Source: Syntrophomonadaceae bacterium (GTDB taxonomy: Bacteria > Bacillota_D > Dethiobacteria > DTU022). From it: a stretch of 15,749 nucleotides of DNA. This document shows positions 15,589-15,749 of the stretch, piece by piece (position 1 is the first letter of the stretch; every line of letters starts with the position of its first letter). The notes below the pieces were generated by a model. The model ran no database searches. It had not been told where the DNA came from and saw only the letters and a program-made list of their open reading frames with translations. The stretch is taken from contig PWUG01000416.1 in the NCBI GenBank assembly GCA_003562605.1, positions 1-15,749 on the forward strand, in the 5' to 3' direction. A program made the translations under genes and the position numbers.

Positions 15589-15669
15589 GACCGTCAGCCC
15601 AAGCATCTCCATTATTAAGGGTTCCCCAGGTTACACAAACCCCTCCAAGGCGGTTTGTCCTGAACGGTC
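15589..15669 (-). promoter_or_regulatory. Riboswitch-like folded domain in the trkA leader, class unassigned
   Basis: The outer helix pairs GACCGTTCAG (15669-15660) with CTGACGGTC (15597-15589), nine pairs with one bulged T. Inside, ACAAACC (15658-15652) pairs with GGTTTGT (15641-15635), extended past a bulged G by CCT/AGG around a TGG loop. The unpaired 3' part holds AACCTGGGGAACCC and ATGGAGATGC, the kind of conserved-looking purine-rich joining segment found in aptamers. A terminator follows 35 bases on. Cyclic di-AMP (ydaO) RNAs control potassium genes in Firmicutes and share a GGGGAACC-like block, but the ydaO end motif CAGCTAAC is missing. The class is therefore left open. Confidence 0.55.
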
Positions 15670-15684
15670 TAGTAGACTTAATAT

Positions 15685-15713
15685 ATTATATACTATGAAC
15701 CGGCTGATGACAA
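15685..15713 (-). promoter_or_regulatory. Sigma-A type promoter of the trkA operon
   Basis: TTGTCA (15713-15708), a 17-bp spacer, and a perfect TATAAT (15690-15685) on the minus strand. Transcription should start near 15678, nine bases before the outer helix of the folded leader, with a total leader of about 178 nt. The remaining bases 15714-15749 show no gene or element. Confidence 0.82.
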
Positions 15714-15749
15714 CACCCTTTTTCATTAAAAATAACGATTCCATAAACC

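Noticed and set aside
15589..15669. Firm call as a cyclic di-AMP (ydaO-yuaA) riboswitch
   Set aside because: GGGGAACC and the potassium context are suggestive, but the GAATCC, GGGGTTAATC and CAGCTAAC blocks of the consensus are missing, and the domain is shorter.
15695..15749. Plus-strand reading frame beginning MNRLMTTPFF and running off the window
   Set aside because: No ribosome binding site, overlaps the well-formed trkA promoter on the other strand, and 18 residues give no recognisable family.
1..15749. CRISPR arrays, insertion sequences, phage or toxin-antitoxin genes
   Set aside because: No regularly spaced repeats, transposase motifs, terminal inverted repeats or such proteins were found; the mazEF-type pair often found after alr is absent, an oxidoreductase gene lying there instead.

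Overview
The window looks like the chromosome of an anaerobic, low-to-mid GC Gram-positive bacterium of the Clostridia type. It carries a gatC-gatA-gatB amidotransferase operon, holA next to a divergent rpsT, an nnr...alr operon, strong GGAGG ribosome binding sites with several GTG and TTG starts, sigma-A type promoters, and a C_GCAxxG-type cysteine protein of the sort common in strict anaerobes. Nearly everything is housekeeping. No mobile element, phage gene, CRISPR array, tRNA or rRNA was seen. The genus cannot be named from this stretch.

Left part (1-3640): a minus-strand operon gatC-gatA-gatB-purA (purA cut by the window edge). It starts at a good promoter (-35 3580-3585, -10 3557-3562) and has a leader of about 168 nt. 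The leader folds into a long bulged helix followed by a terminator-like hairpin just before gatC. Facing it on the plus strand is one FAD-dependent oxidoreductase of the geranylgeranyl reductase family (3640-4779). Its promoter carries an 18-of-22 symmetric dyad and appears to give a leaderless mRNA.

Middle (4813-10179): a minus-strand cluster transcribed nnr (NAD(P)H-hydrate repair) - acyl-CoA dehydrogenase - hom (homoserine dehydrogenase) - alr (alanine racemase), with gaps of 10-33 bp. A 330-bp divergent region separates it from rpsT (ribosomal protein S20, plus strand), which ends in a strong terminator.

Right part (10911-15749): a minus-strand operon trkA-trkH-holA-C_GCAxxG protein. TrkA (double RCK regulator) and TrkH (membrane channel subunit) together form a potassium uptake system. 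HolA loads the replication clamp. In front of trkA is a textbook attenuation layout: a TTGTCA/17/TATAAT promoter, a closed two-helix RNA domain, and a perfect intrinsic terminator before the start codon. This is a riboswitch-like leader whose class I cannot assign by eye.

The most interesting signals are therefore in noncoding DNA: the trkA leader, the gatC leader, and the symmetric operator between the gatC and oxidoreductase promoters.
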